Of a DNA stretch of 64,000 bases, positions 35,620 to 43,441 are shown piece by piece. Source of the stretch: Desulfobacter vibrioformis DSM 8776 (GTDB lineage Bacteria; Desulfobacterota; Desulfobacteria; Desulfobacterales; Desulfobacteraceae); contig NZ_JQKJ01000015.1 in assembly GCF_000745975.1 (NCBI RefSeq), forward strand, positions 1 to 64,000, written 5' to 3'. Both the position numbers and the translations under genes were made by a program. Under the pieces are notes generated by a model. The model searched no databases, was not told the origin of the DNA, and saw nothing but the letters and a program-made list of their open reading frames with translations. How positions within the stretch are numbered: the first letter of the stretch is position 1; every line of letters starts with the position of its first letter.

Positions 35620-35672
35620 ACCCGTATATGGATAAAGTCACGGCCACAGATGTCAGCCTGGATTTTCGAACA
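35612..35672 (-). pseudogene. Duplicated 3' fragment of the radical SAM gene
   Basis: 35614-35672 matches 42090-42148, the 3' part of the radical SAM gene, at about 50 of 59 positions by eye. Translated it reads VRKSRLTSVAVTLSIYGCH and then a stop, against VRRPRLISLAVTLSIYGYH in the larger gene. It ends exactly where the GGDEF remnant begins, sharing the 9 bases GTCATTAAG, so the two remnants were joined by illegitimate recombination. Confidence 0.75.
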
Positions 35673-35675
35673 ATT

Positions 35676-36023
35676 TTATACCATCAGCCCTTTTTTTCGC
35701 CTGAGCGCCTGGACAGCCTCCATCCCCCAGGTCTGGGACACGGTATGGATTCGAATCCAGGGCGGTTCAGATAAAAGTGTTTTTGTTCCCAGAAGCACAC
35801 CGAACTGAAGGGATTGAATGTGGTTGTCCATGTCTTTTCGGGTTTCCCATTCTTCCAGCAGTGTAAATCGATTTTTATCGTCAATGTCGTAAAAGGCACA
35901 ACAGCTTCTGCAGCCGGGGCCCTTTCTCATCGGTTCCATCAGGGAGAGAAGGGTTTGCAGCACTTCCAGATGTTTTTCCGGATATGCATTGAGAATCATT
36001 CTGACAATCATCATTCGGACCAC
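35676..36023 (-). CDS. Antibiotic biosynthesis monooxygenase (ABM) domain protein
   Basis: A 115-residue dimeric alpha/beta-barrel protein of the ABM/YgiN type. MIVRMILNAYPEKHLEVLQTLLSLMEPMRKGPGCRSC..YDIDDKNRFTLLEEWETRKDMDNHIQS is the usual pattern. Such proteins are cofactor-free quinol oxygenases or heme oxygenases; the substrate here is unknown. The C-terminal WIRIHTVSQTWGMEAVQALR is longer than in small family members. It stands upstream of the GGDEF/radical SAM remnants and ftsH. ATG at 36023 could be replaced by the one at 36011 or 36008. Confidence 0.8.
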   Translation of the reverse strand: MVRMMIVRMILNAYPEKHLEVLQTLLSLMEPMRKGPGCRSCCAFYDIDDKNRFTLLEEWETRKDMDNHIQSLQFGVLLGTKTLLSEPPWIRIHTVSQTWGMEAVQALRRKKGLMV

Positions 36024-36063
36024 CTCTTAAAATCATGCTGGACTATCGAAATAAACAGGACGG

Positions 36064-36204
36064 TTAACCGTCACTTGGGCCTCTCCCCAGAATTGTTTCC
36101 GGAGTGCTACTTTTCTTTTTTTCTTTGCGTTTCTCTTTTGGCGTCTGTTTGGCTTTTTTCTGTTCTTCGCGCCTTCCTTTGTCTCGTCTTCCTTTGTCAC
36201 CCAT
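36064..36204 (-). CDS. Small lysine/arginine-rich protein (MGDKG family)
   Basis: A 46-residue highly basic protein starting MGDKGRRDKGRREEQKKAKQ and containing KRKEKKK. I recognise a widespread short hypothetical family beginning MGDKGKKDK. GGAGGG sits seven bases before the ATG at 36204, one of the best RBSs in the window, so translation is likely. The longer open frame upstream (to 36309) is unsupported. Function unknown; possibly nucleic-acid binding from its charge. It lies in the stress-protein region beside the ABM gene. Confidence 0.75.
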   Translation of the reverse strand: MGDKGRRDKGRREEQKKAKQTPKEKRKEKKKSSTPETILGRGPSDG

Positions 36205-36527
36205 AATTTTCCCTCCTGGTTTAAAATTGGTTTTCTTTTTCCATTGCCCATTTTTTCGTCTTTTCTGGACATGGGAGTGTTCGAATCTTATAGAGCATAA
36301 AGCAATCATTGTGCCAAGATTCTGATAGGGGGAGTTATTATTTGATGGTACTGGATTTTAAGGAAAAACACCGGAAGGAGAGGGCTTATTCAAAGAGGGG
36401 GATGGGGCTCAAAAACGGTTTTATTTGTTCAATTGGCCATATCGTACCTTTTTGCAGTCCCATGTCCTGGATCACCGGCATGACCGCAGGAGGATCGGCC
36501 ACAGCGAAAAATGAAACTCATAGGGAA
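36205..36527. other. Intergenic stretch with no recognised gene
   Basis: About 320 bp between the small basic protein and the sigma-54 activator remnant. A plus-strand frame beginning around 36342 (MVLDFKEKHRKER) has no RBS-homology combination I trust and reads into the antisense of the remnant. Probably decayed DNA. Confidence 0.5.
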
Positions 36528-36850
36528 TCAAAAGGAGGTAATCGGGAAGACATTGAGCCGGTACCACAAATCTCTTCGGAAACGCCCCTTTTTAACTTCT
36601 TCCTCAAGATTTCGGTTTGTCGCGGCAATAATCCGTACATCCACCTTGGTGGTGCGCGAATTGCCCAACCGCTTAAATTCACCATCTTGAATTACCCTGA
36701 GCAGCTTTGACTGCAATTCCAGGGGAAGTTCTCCGATTTCATCCAGAAACAGGGTGGCGTTGTCAGCAATCTCAAATCGTCCCTTGTGGCTGCGGTCTGC
36801 GCCGGTAAATTCACCTTTTTCATGGCCGAAAATATCGCTTTCTATAGAAA
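36528..36850 (-). pseudogene. Sigma-54 activator AAA domain remnant
   Basis: The minus strand reads [18 protein letters not shown], then [20 protein letters not shown] and [47 protein letters not shown], then a stop. This is the middle of an NtrC-type AAA domain with Walker B, sensor 1 and the arginine-finger region. The GAFTGA loop is GEFTGA. Walker A, the receiver/sensor part and the helix-turn-helix are all gone, and both ends stop abruptly, so it is a non-functional fragment. Confidence 0.88.
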
Positions 36851-36908
36851 ATCAGTGGAAGTAAATATCTTTTTCAAAGTTGAAATGAAGGTGAATGAAA
36901 TAGGTTTT

Positions 36909-36928
36909 ATATGGCCACATGGCCATAT
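36909..36928. repeat. 20-bp palindrome ATATGGCCANNTGGCCATAT
   Basis: Perfect 9-bp half-sites around a 2-bp centre (CA), located about 190 bp upstream of the PRC-barrel gene. It has the size and symmetry of an operator for a dimeric regulator. No regulator is assigned. Confidence 0.6.
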
Positions 36929-37116
36929 GCGATCTAATTTTAAGGCAATTCTATTCTCCGGCTGTAATCCATTGATGTCATTATTCTCTTTATTTCATCT
37001 GCGATCCCAAGACGAAAAATTAAATTTTGTTATGTTTGGCTCGAAATATGAATGTAACAATGAATAAACTTCGGGAAAAGCGAAAACGATACCAGGAAGG
37101 AGAGAAAGGACCAACC

Positions 37117-37761
37117 ATGCTAAACAAAGCAAAAACATTATCCGGTTACAAATTGGCCGATCGTGATGGAGAAACCGGGAAGGTCCAAGAATTTTACTTC
37201 GACGACCGGCACTGGGCAATCCGCTATCTGGTCGCCGACACGGCAGGAAGCAAGCTGCTTATGGGCAGGCAGGTGTTGATCTCCCCGTATGCGCTGGTAG
37301 CCGTAATGAAAGAAGAGCAACGCATTGCCATTGATTTGACCCAACAGCAAATCGAGAGAAGCCCATCCTTAAGCAGTGACAAGCCTGTTTCACGACAATT
37401 CGAGGAAGCCTGCCACGAGTATTATGGCTGGCCGAATTATTGGATCGGCCAATATATGTGGGGAGCTCATCCCAACCTTGTACGTGAGCGTGACAAATGG
37501 AGAGACTCCGTCATGGACGAAAAAGGGTGGGATCCTCATTTGCGCAGTACCAAAGTTGTAACCGGCTATCATATCCAAGCCTCAGATGGCGAGATCGGCC
37601 ACGTCGAAGACTTTATCATTGATGACGAGAACTGGGCGATTCGGTATCTGATCGTTGATACGCAGAACTGGTGGACGGGAAAAAAGGTCCTGATTGCACC
37701 GCAATGGATCGAAGGTGTTAGTTGGAGCGAGTCAAAAGTCTTCATCAATCAAGAAGGTTGA
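37117..37761 (+). CDS. Tandem PRC-barrel domain protein
   Basis: A 214-residue protein with two PRC-barrel repeats: residues 1-75 (LSGYKLADRDGETGKVQEFYFDDRHWAIRYLVADT) and about 140-214 (VTGYHIQASDGEIGHVEDFIIDDENWAIRYLIVDT..KKVLIAP). The two repeats are clearly homologous to each other; the linker contains HEYYGWPNYW. PRC-barrels bind RNA or proteins (ribosome maturation, photosynthetic complexes, stress). ATG 37117 has AAAGGA six bases upstream; the longer frame to 37027 lacks support. It heads a run of stress-type genes (sll1863-like, hflKC) on the plus strand. Confidence 0.87.
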   Translation: MLNKAKTLSGYKLADRDGETGKVQEFYFDDRHWAIRYLVADTAGSKLLMGRQVLISPYALVAVMKEEQRIAIDLTQQQIERSPSLSSDKPVSRQFEEACHEYYGWPNYWIGQYMWGAHPNLVRERDKWRDSVMDEKGWDPHLRSTKVVTGYHIQASDGEIGHVEDFIIDDENWAIRYLIVDTQNWWTGKKVLIAPQWIEGVSWSESKVFINQEG

Positions 37762-37861
37762 TGCAGGTGACAACAAATTCGCTGTCACTATCATCTGCCA
37801 GAAGAACGGAATTGGACCCAAAGAGAAAATTTGTTTCATAAAAAAACAGAAGGAGCAAACC

Positions 37862-38254
37862 ATGACAAACCTAAAATCCGACCAGATTTTTGAAAGACAA
37901 AAATATCATCAGTCTCTGATGGATAAAATGAGCATTGAATCCTCTTCTGTAGATACCTGCAGGCCTGAAGGTGACAAGACGCTTTATATCGAAAAGCTGG
38001 AGCAGCAGATCAAATCCCTCAAATCCATTATGGAGGACATGACAGAAAAAAGTAAAAATCTGGAAAAAGGGTTCAGGGTAAAGTTTGAAGAGGATCGCAA
38101 GGTGATAGAGGAACGCTACCGCACGTTAAATAAAAGGATGAATAATATCCGCCAGGCAAGCGGAGAAGCCTGGAAAGAATTGGGTAAAGGAACTTCAAGT
38201 GCTTTGGAGGATTTTACAAAGGGTATAAAAAATGCAATTTCAAAATTTAAATAA
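37862..38254 (+). CDS. Coiled-coil stress protein, sll1863-like
   Basis: A 130-residue, almost wholly helical protein. A long coiled coil spans about 38-105 (YIEKLEQQIKSLKSIMEDM.. and EERYRTLNKRMNNIRQ), and the C-terminus GEAWKELGKGTSS..FTKGIKNAISKFK matches the pattern ending sll1863-family stress proteins. ATG 37862 has AAGGAG upstream and follows the PRC-barrel gene by 100 bp. No enzymatic motif. Likely induced by stress like its relatives; that is family knowledge, not visible here. Confidence 0.75.
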   Translation: MTNLKSDQIFERQKYHQSLMDKMSIESSSVDTCRPEGDKTLYIEKLEQQIKSLKSIMEDMTEKSKNLEKGFRVKFEEDRKVIEERYRTLNKRMNNIRQASGEAWKELGKGTSSALEDFTKGIKNAISKFK

Positions 38255-38466
38255 AACATTATGCCAGGAAGTTTGATTGATGTTTATCATCACTCCGCTT
38301 GTGATGTCTTATCCGAAAACACACCTGGAATAAAAAAGGCCATATATGACCTAAGGTTGGATATGACCTTTTCCTGCGGTTTACTTAATCTGTAAAATCA
38401 AGTCTTATAAATCGAATTCGCTATATATATCAAGAAGATGGTTATGAAAGACCAGGCAGTTGATGC

Positions 38467-38483
38467 CTGGCACACAAGTTGCG
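38467..38483 (+). promoter_or_regulatory. Probable sigma-54 promoter upstream of hflK
   Basis: CTGGCACACAAGTTGCG has the -24/-12 elements TGGCAC (38468-38473) and TTGC (38479-38482) with the required 5-bp gap. Transcription would start near 38494, about 38 bases before the hflK TTG. Expression of hflKC would then depend on an NtrC-type activator. Confidence 0.7.
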
Positions 38484-38531
38484 ATATAAATCAAAAATGC
38501 AAAAATGCAAAAATAAAACAGGAGGTAAGTT

Positions 38532-39581
38532 TTGACTGAAGAGAATACCCCGCCGGGGGGATCCAAACCGGCGTTAAATGGCGTGCTGAAGGAAATTCTA
38601 CAGCAGTTTAATAAATTCAAAGGCGGTCCGATCCTCATCCTTGTCGTTGGCGTGATAGTGGTGGTTTTATGGACTTCATGGTTCACCGTCCAACCTGAGG
38701 AAACAGGGATTGTACAGCGCTTCGGCAAGGTCATGCGCACGGCCGGTCCGGGATTGCATTTCAAATTGCCTTATGGTATCGAAACGGTCCGTCTGCTGCC
38801 CACGGCTCGCGTGCTCAAAGAAGAGTTCGGGTTTCGGACGGTCTCGGTTTCCACCGTTCCCGGTCAAAAAACCCGTTATGATTCACGCGGCAACTACAAG
38901 GACGAGTCACTGATGCTCACCGGGGATCTGAACGTCATTGACGTTCGGTGGATCGTCCAGTACCGCATCGAAGACCCGATCCGCTACCTGTTCCAGGTCC
39001 GCGACACTTCAAAAACAATTCGCGACACGACCGAGGCGGTCATGCGCCGTGCGGTCGGCAACCGTCTGGGCAGCGATGTACTGACCACCGGACGGGTGGC
39101 AGTGGCCAGTGAAGCCAAAAACGAAATTCAGAAAATCCTGACAACCTATGAGTCAGGCGTACGTCTGGTTACCGTGGAACTTCAGGATGTGACCCCGCCG
39201 GATACCGTAAAACCGGCCTTTAATGAAGTCAATGAGTCGCGTCAGGACAAAGAGCAAACGATCAATAAAGCCCAGGAACAGGCCAACCGGGAAATCCCCA
39301 AAGCCCGGGGGGTGGCGACCCAAAGCATCAGTGAGGCCGAAGGTTACGCACTGGAACGCGTAAACCGGGCCAAAGGTGAGGCCAACCGTTTTGAGGCCAT
39401 TTTAGGACAATACGAACAGGCACCGCAGGTGACGCGCCGGCGGCTGTATCTGGAGGCCATGACCGGTTTCCTGTCAGACATGAAAGGACTTTATATCGTG
39501 GATAAGGACCAGAAGGCCATGGTGCCCTGGCTCCCATTGGAATCCAGTGGGCAACCATCCGCACAAGGGGGAAAACCATGA
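38532..39581 (+). CDS. hflK: HflK-like SPFH membrane protein
   Basis: HflK forms, with HflC, a periplasm-facing cage around FtsH and controls access of membrane substrates. 349 residues: short proline-rich cytoplasmic N-terminus, one TM helix (about 33-54), band-7 domain (FTVQPEETGIVQRFGKVMRT.GPGLHFKLPYGIETV), and a coiled tail with INKAQEQANREIPKARG. Start is TTG 38532 with GGAGG seven bases upstream. HflC overlaps by 4 bp. Base composition is clearly more GC-rich than the flanking genes, hinting at separate acquisition. Confidence 0.92.
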   Translation: MTEENTPPGGSKPALNGVLKEILQQFNKFKGGPILILVVGVIVVVLWTSWFTVQPEETGIVQRFGKVMRTAGPGLHFKLPYGIETVRLLPTARVLKEEFGFRTVSVSTVPGQKTRYDSRGNYKDESLMLTGDLNVIDVRWIVQYRIEDPIRYLFQVRDTSKTIRDTTEAVMRRAVGNRLGSDVLTTGRVAVASEAKNEIQKILTTYESGVRLVTVELQDVTPPDTVKPAFNEVNESRQDKEQTINKAQEQANREIPKARGVATQSISEAEGYALERVNRAKGEANRFEAILGQYEQAPQVTRRRLYLEAMTGFLSDMKGLYIVDKDQKAMVPWLPLESSGQPSAQGGKP

Positions 39582-40585
39582 AGTTTACCTTGAAAGCAGC
39601 AGCCCTTGCAATAGCGATGGCGATCGGTATCGTACTCTATGGCGGTCTATATACATTGGAAGAGGGTCTGCAGGCCATTATCGTGCAGTTTGGCCGGCCT
39701 GTTGGGGAACCGGTTACCGAGGCTGGGCTGCACATGAAACTGCCCTTTGTGCAGGAGGTCCGGCGATTCGAAAAGCGTCTGCTGGTCTGGGACGGAGATC
39801 CGAACCAGGTTCCCACCAAGGGGCGCGAGTTCATTTGGGTGGATACCACGGCCCGATGGCGGATTTCCGATGCGAAAAAATTTCTGGAAAATGTGGCCAG
39901 CGAAAAAGGGGCCCAGTCGCGCTTGAATGATATTCTCGATTCAGTGGTACGCGACCAGGTGTCAAGCAGCGAACTCGTTGAACTCGTGCGCAGCGCATCG
40001 TGGGAAGTGCCCGAGGGCGAGGCCCTGAAGGAGATACCAAAGGAGCGCGAAGAGGAACTTAAAAGGGAGATTGCCCGGGGCAGGGAGGAGATCACCCGAA
40101 CAATACTGACTGAAGCACAGAAGATCATCCCGCAATACGGCATTGAACTTGTGGATTTGCGCATCAAGCGCCTCGACTACGTTGAAAGCGTCCGTGAAAA
40201 GGTCTATGAGCGCATGATTTCCGAGCGCAAGCGCATTGCTGCGCAGTTCCGTTCCGAAGGCGAGGGACGCAGCGCCGAGATCCTCGGCACAATGGAAAAA
40301 GAGCTGCGCCAGATTCGCTCAACAGCTTACCGCCAGGTGCAGGAGGTCCAAGGCAAAGCCGACGCTGAAGCTACGCAAATCTATGGCCACGCGTACAATA
40401 AAAATCCGGAATTCTACGCCTTTTTGCGCACCCTTGAAAGCTACAAGGAAAAAACGAATAAGAATTCCGTACTGATTCTCACCACGGACAGCGACTTTTA
40501 TCAATATATCAAACAGGCGAGCCCAGGGGGAAAAAGCCGGGGTTTTCCATCGAAAGAGGCGTCAAGGACGGAGACAAAGAACTGA
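39578..40585 (+). CDS. hflC: HflC-like SPFH membrane protein
   Basis: Partner of HflK. 335 residues with an N-terminal TM helix (about 5-25), band-7 domain (YTLEEGLQAIIVQFGRPVGEPVTEAGLHMKLP), an ERKRIAAQFRSEGEGRSAEI helix and a C-terminal YAFLRTLESYKEK segment, all typical of HflC. The ATG overlaps the hflK stop as ATGA, showing translational coupling. A charged, possibly disordered tail (SPGGKSRGFPSKEAS) ends it. FtsH, the expected client, is encoded at 33.4-35.3 kb rather than in the same operon. Confidence 0.93.
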   Translation: MKFTLKAAALAIAMAIGIVLYGGLYTLEEGLQAIIVQFGRPVGEPVTEAGLHMKLPFVQEVRRFEKRLLVWDGDPNQVPTKGREFIWVDTTARWRISDAKKFLENVASEKGAQSRLNDILDSVVRDQVSSSELVELVRSASWEVPEGEALKEIPKEREEELKREIARGREEITRTILTEAQKIIPQYGIELVDLRIKRLDYVESVREKVYERMISERKRIAAQFRSEGEGRSAEILGTMEKELRQIRSTAYRQVQEVQGKADAEATQIYGHAYNKNPEFYAFLRTLESYKEKTNKNSVLILTTDSDFYQYIKQASPGGKSRGFPSKEASRTETKN

Positions 40586-40668
40586 TGATCCGTGATAGCG
40601 GACATCGAAACAATCTGCCCGGGATTTTGAGTCTGGGGAATTTTAACAATCAATGACAAGGAGTTATT

Positions 40669-40923
40669 ATGAACAAGGAAGAACTTTGTGAAAAAATCAG
40701 GAAGATTTATCCAGGTATCGGTAGATGCGGTATTGACCTAAATGTAAATTACGATGACAAGATCAATCAATGGTGCGTCAGCCTTATAAGGGACGGCAAG
40801 GAGCTGAAAACCTATCTGGAGACCGGGGATGCCGAGTTGTGTATCGACGATAAACAATGCCTGAGTCTGGGGATAGAAATCACGCAACTAAAAGACAGCA
40901 TTGATCGGATGCCGGCATATTGA
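40669..40923 (+). CDS. Small conserved-looking hypothetical protein
   Basis: An 84-residue acidic protein, MNKEELCEKIRKIYPGIGRC followed by a predicted beta-rich middle (IDLNVNYDDKINQWCVSLI) and a helical end. It has four cysteines, at roughly positions 7, 20, 40 and 60. AAGGAGTTATT precedes the ATG, so it is probably translated. I do not recognise the family. It follows hflC by about 85 bp and may be co-transcribed. Confidence 0.65.
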   Translation: MNKEELCEKIRKIYPGIGRCGIDLNVNYDDKINQWCVSLIRDGKELKTYLETGDAELCIDDKQCLSLGIEITQLKDSIDRMPAY

Positions 40924-40984
40924 GATGACTTTGCTTTTTATAACAGCCATGACCTGGCGGACACAACAAACCATGAAAAATATT

Positions 40985-41043
40985 TTAACCACGGAACGCA
41001 CGGAAATCACAGAATTTCATCTTCAGTGATTTCCGTGGTTAAA
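40985..41043. repeat. Hairpin repeat related to repeat A (CACGGAA units)
   Basis: Left arm TTAACCACGGAACGCACGGA followed by AATCAC, right arm GTGATTTCCGTGGTTAA, then CTTTTT. It has the same plan as repeat A (9-bp units NNCACGGAA instead of NNCACGAAG). It follows the hflKC transcript and may terminate it. Confidence 0.7.
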
Positions 41044-41070
41044 CTTTTTCATATAAAAAAACACGGATGC

Positions 41071-41377
41071 AATGGTTTTCAGCATCCAGCCCGGTTCAAG
41101 GGCACCACCTTCCGGGATCTGCTGGCCATTGCATCGGGACAGGACGATGAAGATACACTGGCCAGAATTATCTCCCGGGTGGGGATATGTTCCATGGATT
41201 TTCTTGACAAGCCCGTGGATGCAAAACTTTCGGGCGGAGAGATCAAAAAGATTGAGATAGCCACCATTATTGCAAGAACTCCGAAACTGGCGATCTATGA
41301 TGAGCCGGATACGGGTATTGATCTGTGGACTATCCAGCCCATGGTGGATCTCATCCGCCGGGAGAAGCAGCGAAGCG
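41071..41377 (+). pseudogene. SufC-like ABC ATPase remnant
   Basis: The plus frame reads NGFQHPARFKGTTFRDLLAI, then CSMDFLDKPVDAKLSGGEIKKIEIA and KLAIYDEPDTGIDLWTIQPMVDLIR, the second half of an Fe-S assembly SufC-type ATPase with signature LSGGE and Walker B. The Walker A half and the C-terminal H-loop are absent. It starts just after the hairpin repeat and ends in the 3' part of grpE. A clear fragment, not functional. Confidence 0.85.
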
Positions 41378-41398
41378 GCCCCGGAAGCGGGACTGGCC

Positions 41399-41944
41399 TT
41401 ACCCCGCCGCCACCAGTACCTGGGCCGGGCGCAGCAGTTTATCCCGATACAAATATCCTTTTCTTTCAACCCGAACCACGGTGTGAGCCGCAGCTTCCGG
41501 GCTTCGGGTCACCCCAAGGGCTTCATGGACATTCGGGTCAAATACCGCGCCAAGAGCCTCCATTGGTTTGACCTCATACATGACAAAAAACTGATCCAGA
41601 ATGCCTTTGAGCCCTTGGATTCCCTGAAAAATATTCCGGCTGTCATCTTCACCGGGTAAATGATTCAGGGCCAGGTCCAGTCCGTCTGCCACCTGAAGCA
41701 CATCTTTGAGCAGTTCTGTTCTCTGCCCCTCTATTTCAAGAGCAGAGGCGCGTTCCAGGCGTTTTTTCGTATTTTCCAGGTCAGCGAGCAGATAATAATA
41801 TTTTTCCTTCCACTTAGCTGCCAGATCTGACGGCCGCGCCTTTGAGCTCCTCAGCCCTGAAAATTCATCTTCCAGGCCGTAACCGGGTTGGGGAGAAGCA
41901 TCTTTCAGTACGGCACAGATTTTTTTTTGAATATTATTGACCAT
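41399..41944 (-). CDS. grpE: GrpE family nucleotide-exchange factor
   Basis: Exchange factor for the Hsp70 chaperone DnaK. 181 residues: long N-terminal coiled coil (YLLADLENTKKRLERA), central ELLKDVLQVADGLDLALNH, and a C-terminal beta-wing domain with FDPNVHEALG and GYLYRDKLLRPAQVLV. ATG 41944 has AAAGGAG upstream; the frame upstream to 42037 is unsupported. No dnaK or dnaJ lies nearby, so this is an orphan, perhaps second, copy within the stress region. Confidence 0.9.
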   Translation of the reverse strand: MVNNIQKKICAVLKDASPQPGYGLEDEFSGLRSSKARPSDLAAKWKEKYYYLLADLENTKKRLERASALEIEGQRTELLKDVLQVADGLDLALNHLPGEDDSRNIFQGIQGLKGILDQFFVMYEVKPMEALGAVFDPNVHEALGVTRSPEAAAHTVVRVERKGYLYRDKLLRPAQVLVAAG

Positions 41945-42057
41945 CTTCACTCCTTTCTTGTCATCCTGTCCGGAAGTCTTATTTGGGATTCTGGGTAATC
42001 GGTCACAGGTCAGCTCCTTTACGAGATGCCATCCCAAGGGAAGGCACGCATCATGGG

Positions 42058-43425
42058 TTAATAGATATAACGTTCACAGATTTTCCGGTAATGATACCCG
42101 TATATGGATAAGGTCACGGCCAAAGAGATCAGCCTGGGTCTTCGAACAAGGGTCCACAGGATCAGCTTCCAATAGCAAAACCGCTCTTTTCCCAGGAGCC
42201 CGAGCCTGAAACTGGCCCTGAAAAAAGAGAGAAACCGCTGGAAGTCCAGGGGTGCAAACACCTCAGGGGGCGTGAGGGCCCGCAGCTGGGTCCTGACCCG
42301 CCGGTAATAGTTTGCCGGGGAATATATCTGCTCCATGATCAATTGATACCCCTTTGACAGCGCCTCCATTCCCATCTGGGGCAGAATATTGGTGGTACCG
42401 TCCACATTATCGCCGGTAAAGGGTCTGACCACCCGGCTCTGGCGCTGAAGCCTGTCAAACAGCCGGGTTCCGGGAGGGGCCTGAAGCATCCCCACCATGG
42501 CCATGACGATCCCGCTGTTCTGGATAAAATCGATCTGGCGTTGAAAAATCGAGGGAGGGTCACTGTCAAATCCCACGATAAACCCGCCCATCACCTGCAG
42601 GCCGCTGCGGTGGATGATGGCCACGCTTTCAAGCAGATCCCTGTTTTTATTCTGGATTTTATGGCATTCGCTCAAGGCGGTTTCATCCGGGGACTCGATG
42701 CCGATGAAGACCGAGTCAAATCCCGCTTTTACCATCAGGGAAAGCAGATCCGGATCATCGGCCAGGTTGATGGAAGCTTCCGTGAAAAAGACACATCCCT
42801 TTTTATCCCTGCGCCATTGGATCAGGGCAGGAAGAAGGTGGTCCTTTAAAAACCGTTTGTTGCCGATAAAATTATCATCCACAAAAAATATGCTGCTTCT
42901 CCAGCCAAGATCATAGATACGGTCCAGTTCCCCAATGATCTGGTCGGGGGTTTTTAGCCGGGGCCTGTGTCCGAACAATGCGGTGACATTACAAAAATCG
43001 CAGTTAAAGGGACATCCTCTGGAAAACTGGATGCTCAGGGCGGCATACCGTTTTATATTCAGCAGATGCCACAAGGGGGCCGGCGTCTCACCAAGATCAC
43101 TGAACCCTCCCGCCCGATAGATTTTTTTTGCCCGCCCTTTTTTCAAATCTGATAAAAACAGGGGCAGAGTCAGTTCGGCTTCATCCAGCACCAGGTGATC
43201 CACAGCCCGGAATTGCTCCGGTTCCGCCGTAAACAGAGGACCGCCGCAGACAAGGGGCACCGAAAAGGCAAGGCAGCGGTCAATAATCCGGCAGGCAGAT
43301 TCGCGCTGAACCGTCATCCCCCCCATAAATACGATGTCCGCCCATAAAAGGTCTGTGTCGCTCAAGCGCTCCACATTGGTATCCACAAGTCTCTTGGACC
43401 ATTCGGGGGGCAACAGGGCTGCCAC
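42058..43425 (-). CDS. B12-binding-domain radical SAM protein, N-terminally truncated
   Basis: 455 residues. Residual B12-binding Rossmann part (ADIVFMGGMTVQRES.., VPLVCGGPLFT), radical SAM core with FSRGCPFNCDFCNVTALFG (CxxxCxxC), and a C-terminal domain of the DUF4070 type. Family proteins begin about 40 residues earlier with a conserved LPPLGLLTVAA segment; here the sequence begins at VAALLPPEW with an in-frame stop (TGA) 6 bp upstream of the GTG. The 5' end was therefore lost, apparently at the junction with the divergent kinase gene. Its last ~20 codons are duplicated near 35.6 kb. Activity is doubtful. Confidence 0.85.
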   Translation of the reverse strand: MAALLPPEWSKRLVDTNVERLSDTDLLWADIVFMGGMTVQRESACRIIDRCLAFSVPLVCGGPLFTAEPEQFRAVDHLVLDEAELTLPLFLSDLKKGRAKKIYRAGGFSDLGETPAPLWHLLNIKRYAALSIQFSRGCPFNCDFCNVTALFGHRPRLKTPDQIIGELDRIYDLGWRSSIFFVDDNFIGNKRFLKDHLLPALIQWRRDKKGCVFFTEASINLADDPDLLSLMVKAGFDSVFIGIESPDETALSECHKIQNKNRDLLESVAIIHRSGLQVMGGFIVGFDSDPPSIFQRQIDFIQNSGIVMAMVGMLQAPPGTRLFDRLQRQSRVVRPFTGDNVDGTTNILPQMGMEALSKGYQLIMEQIYSPANYYRRVRTQLRALTPPEVFAPLDFQRFLSFFRASFRLGLLGKERFCYWKLILWTLVRRPRLISLAVTLSIYGYHYRKICERYIY

Positions 43426-43441
43426 CGTTCAGGGATCTTAA

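Noticed and set aside
36309-36710. 133-codon plus-strand frame
   Set aside because: Its second half is the antisense of the clear sigma-54 activator remnant; the first half has no support.
41270-41659. 129-codon plus-strand frame
   Set aside because: It runs across the end of the SufC remnant and antisense to grpE; nothing in it resembles a protein.
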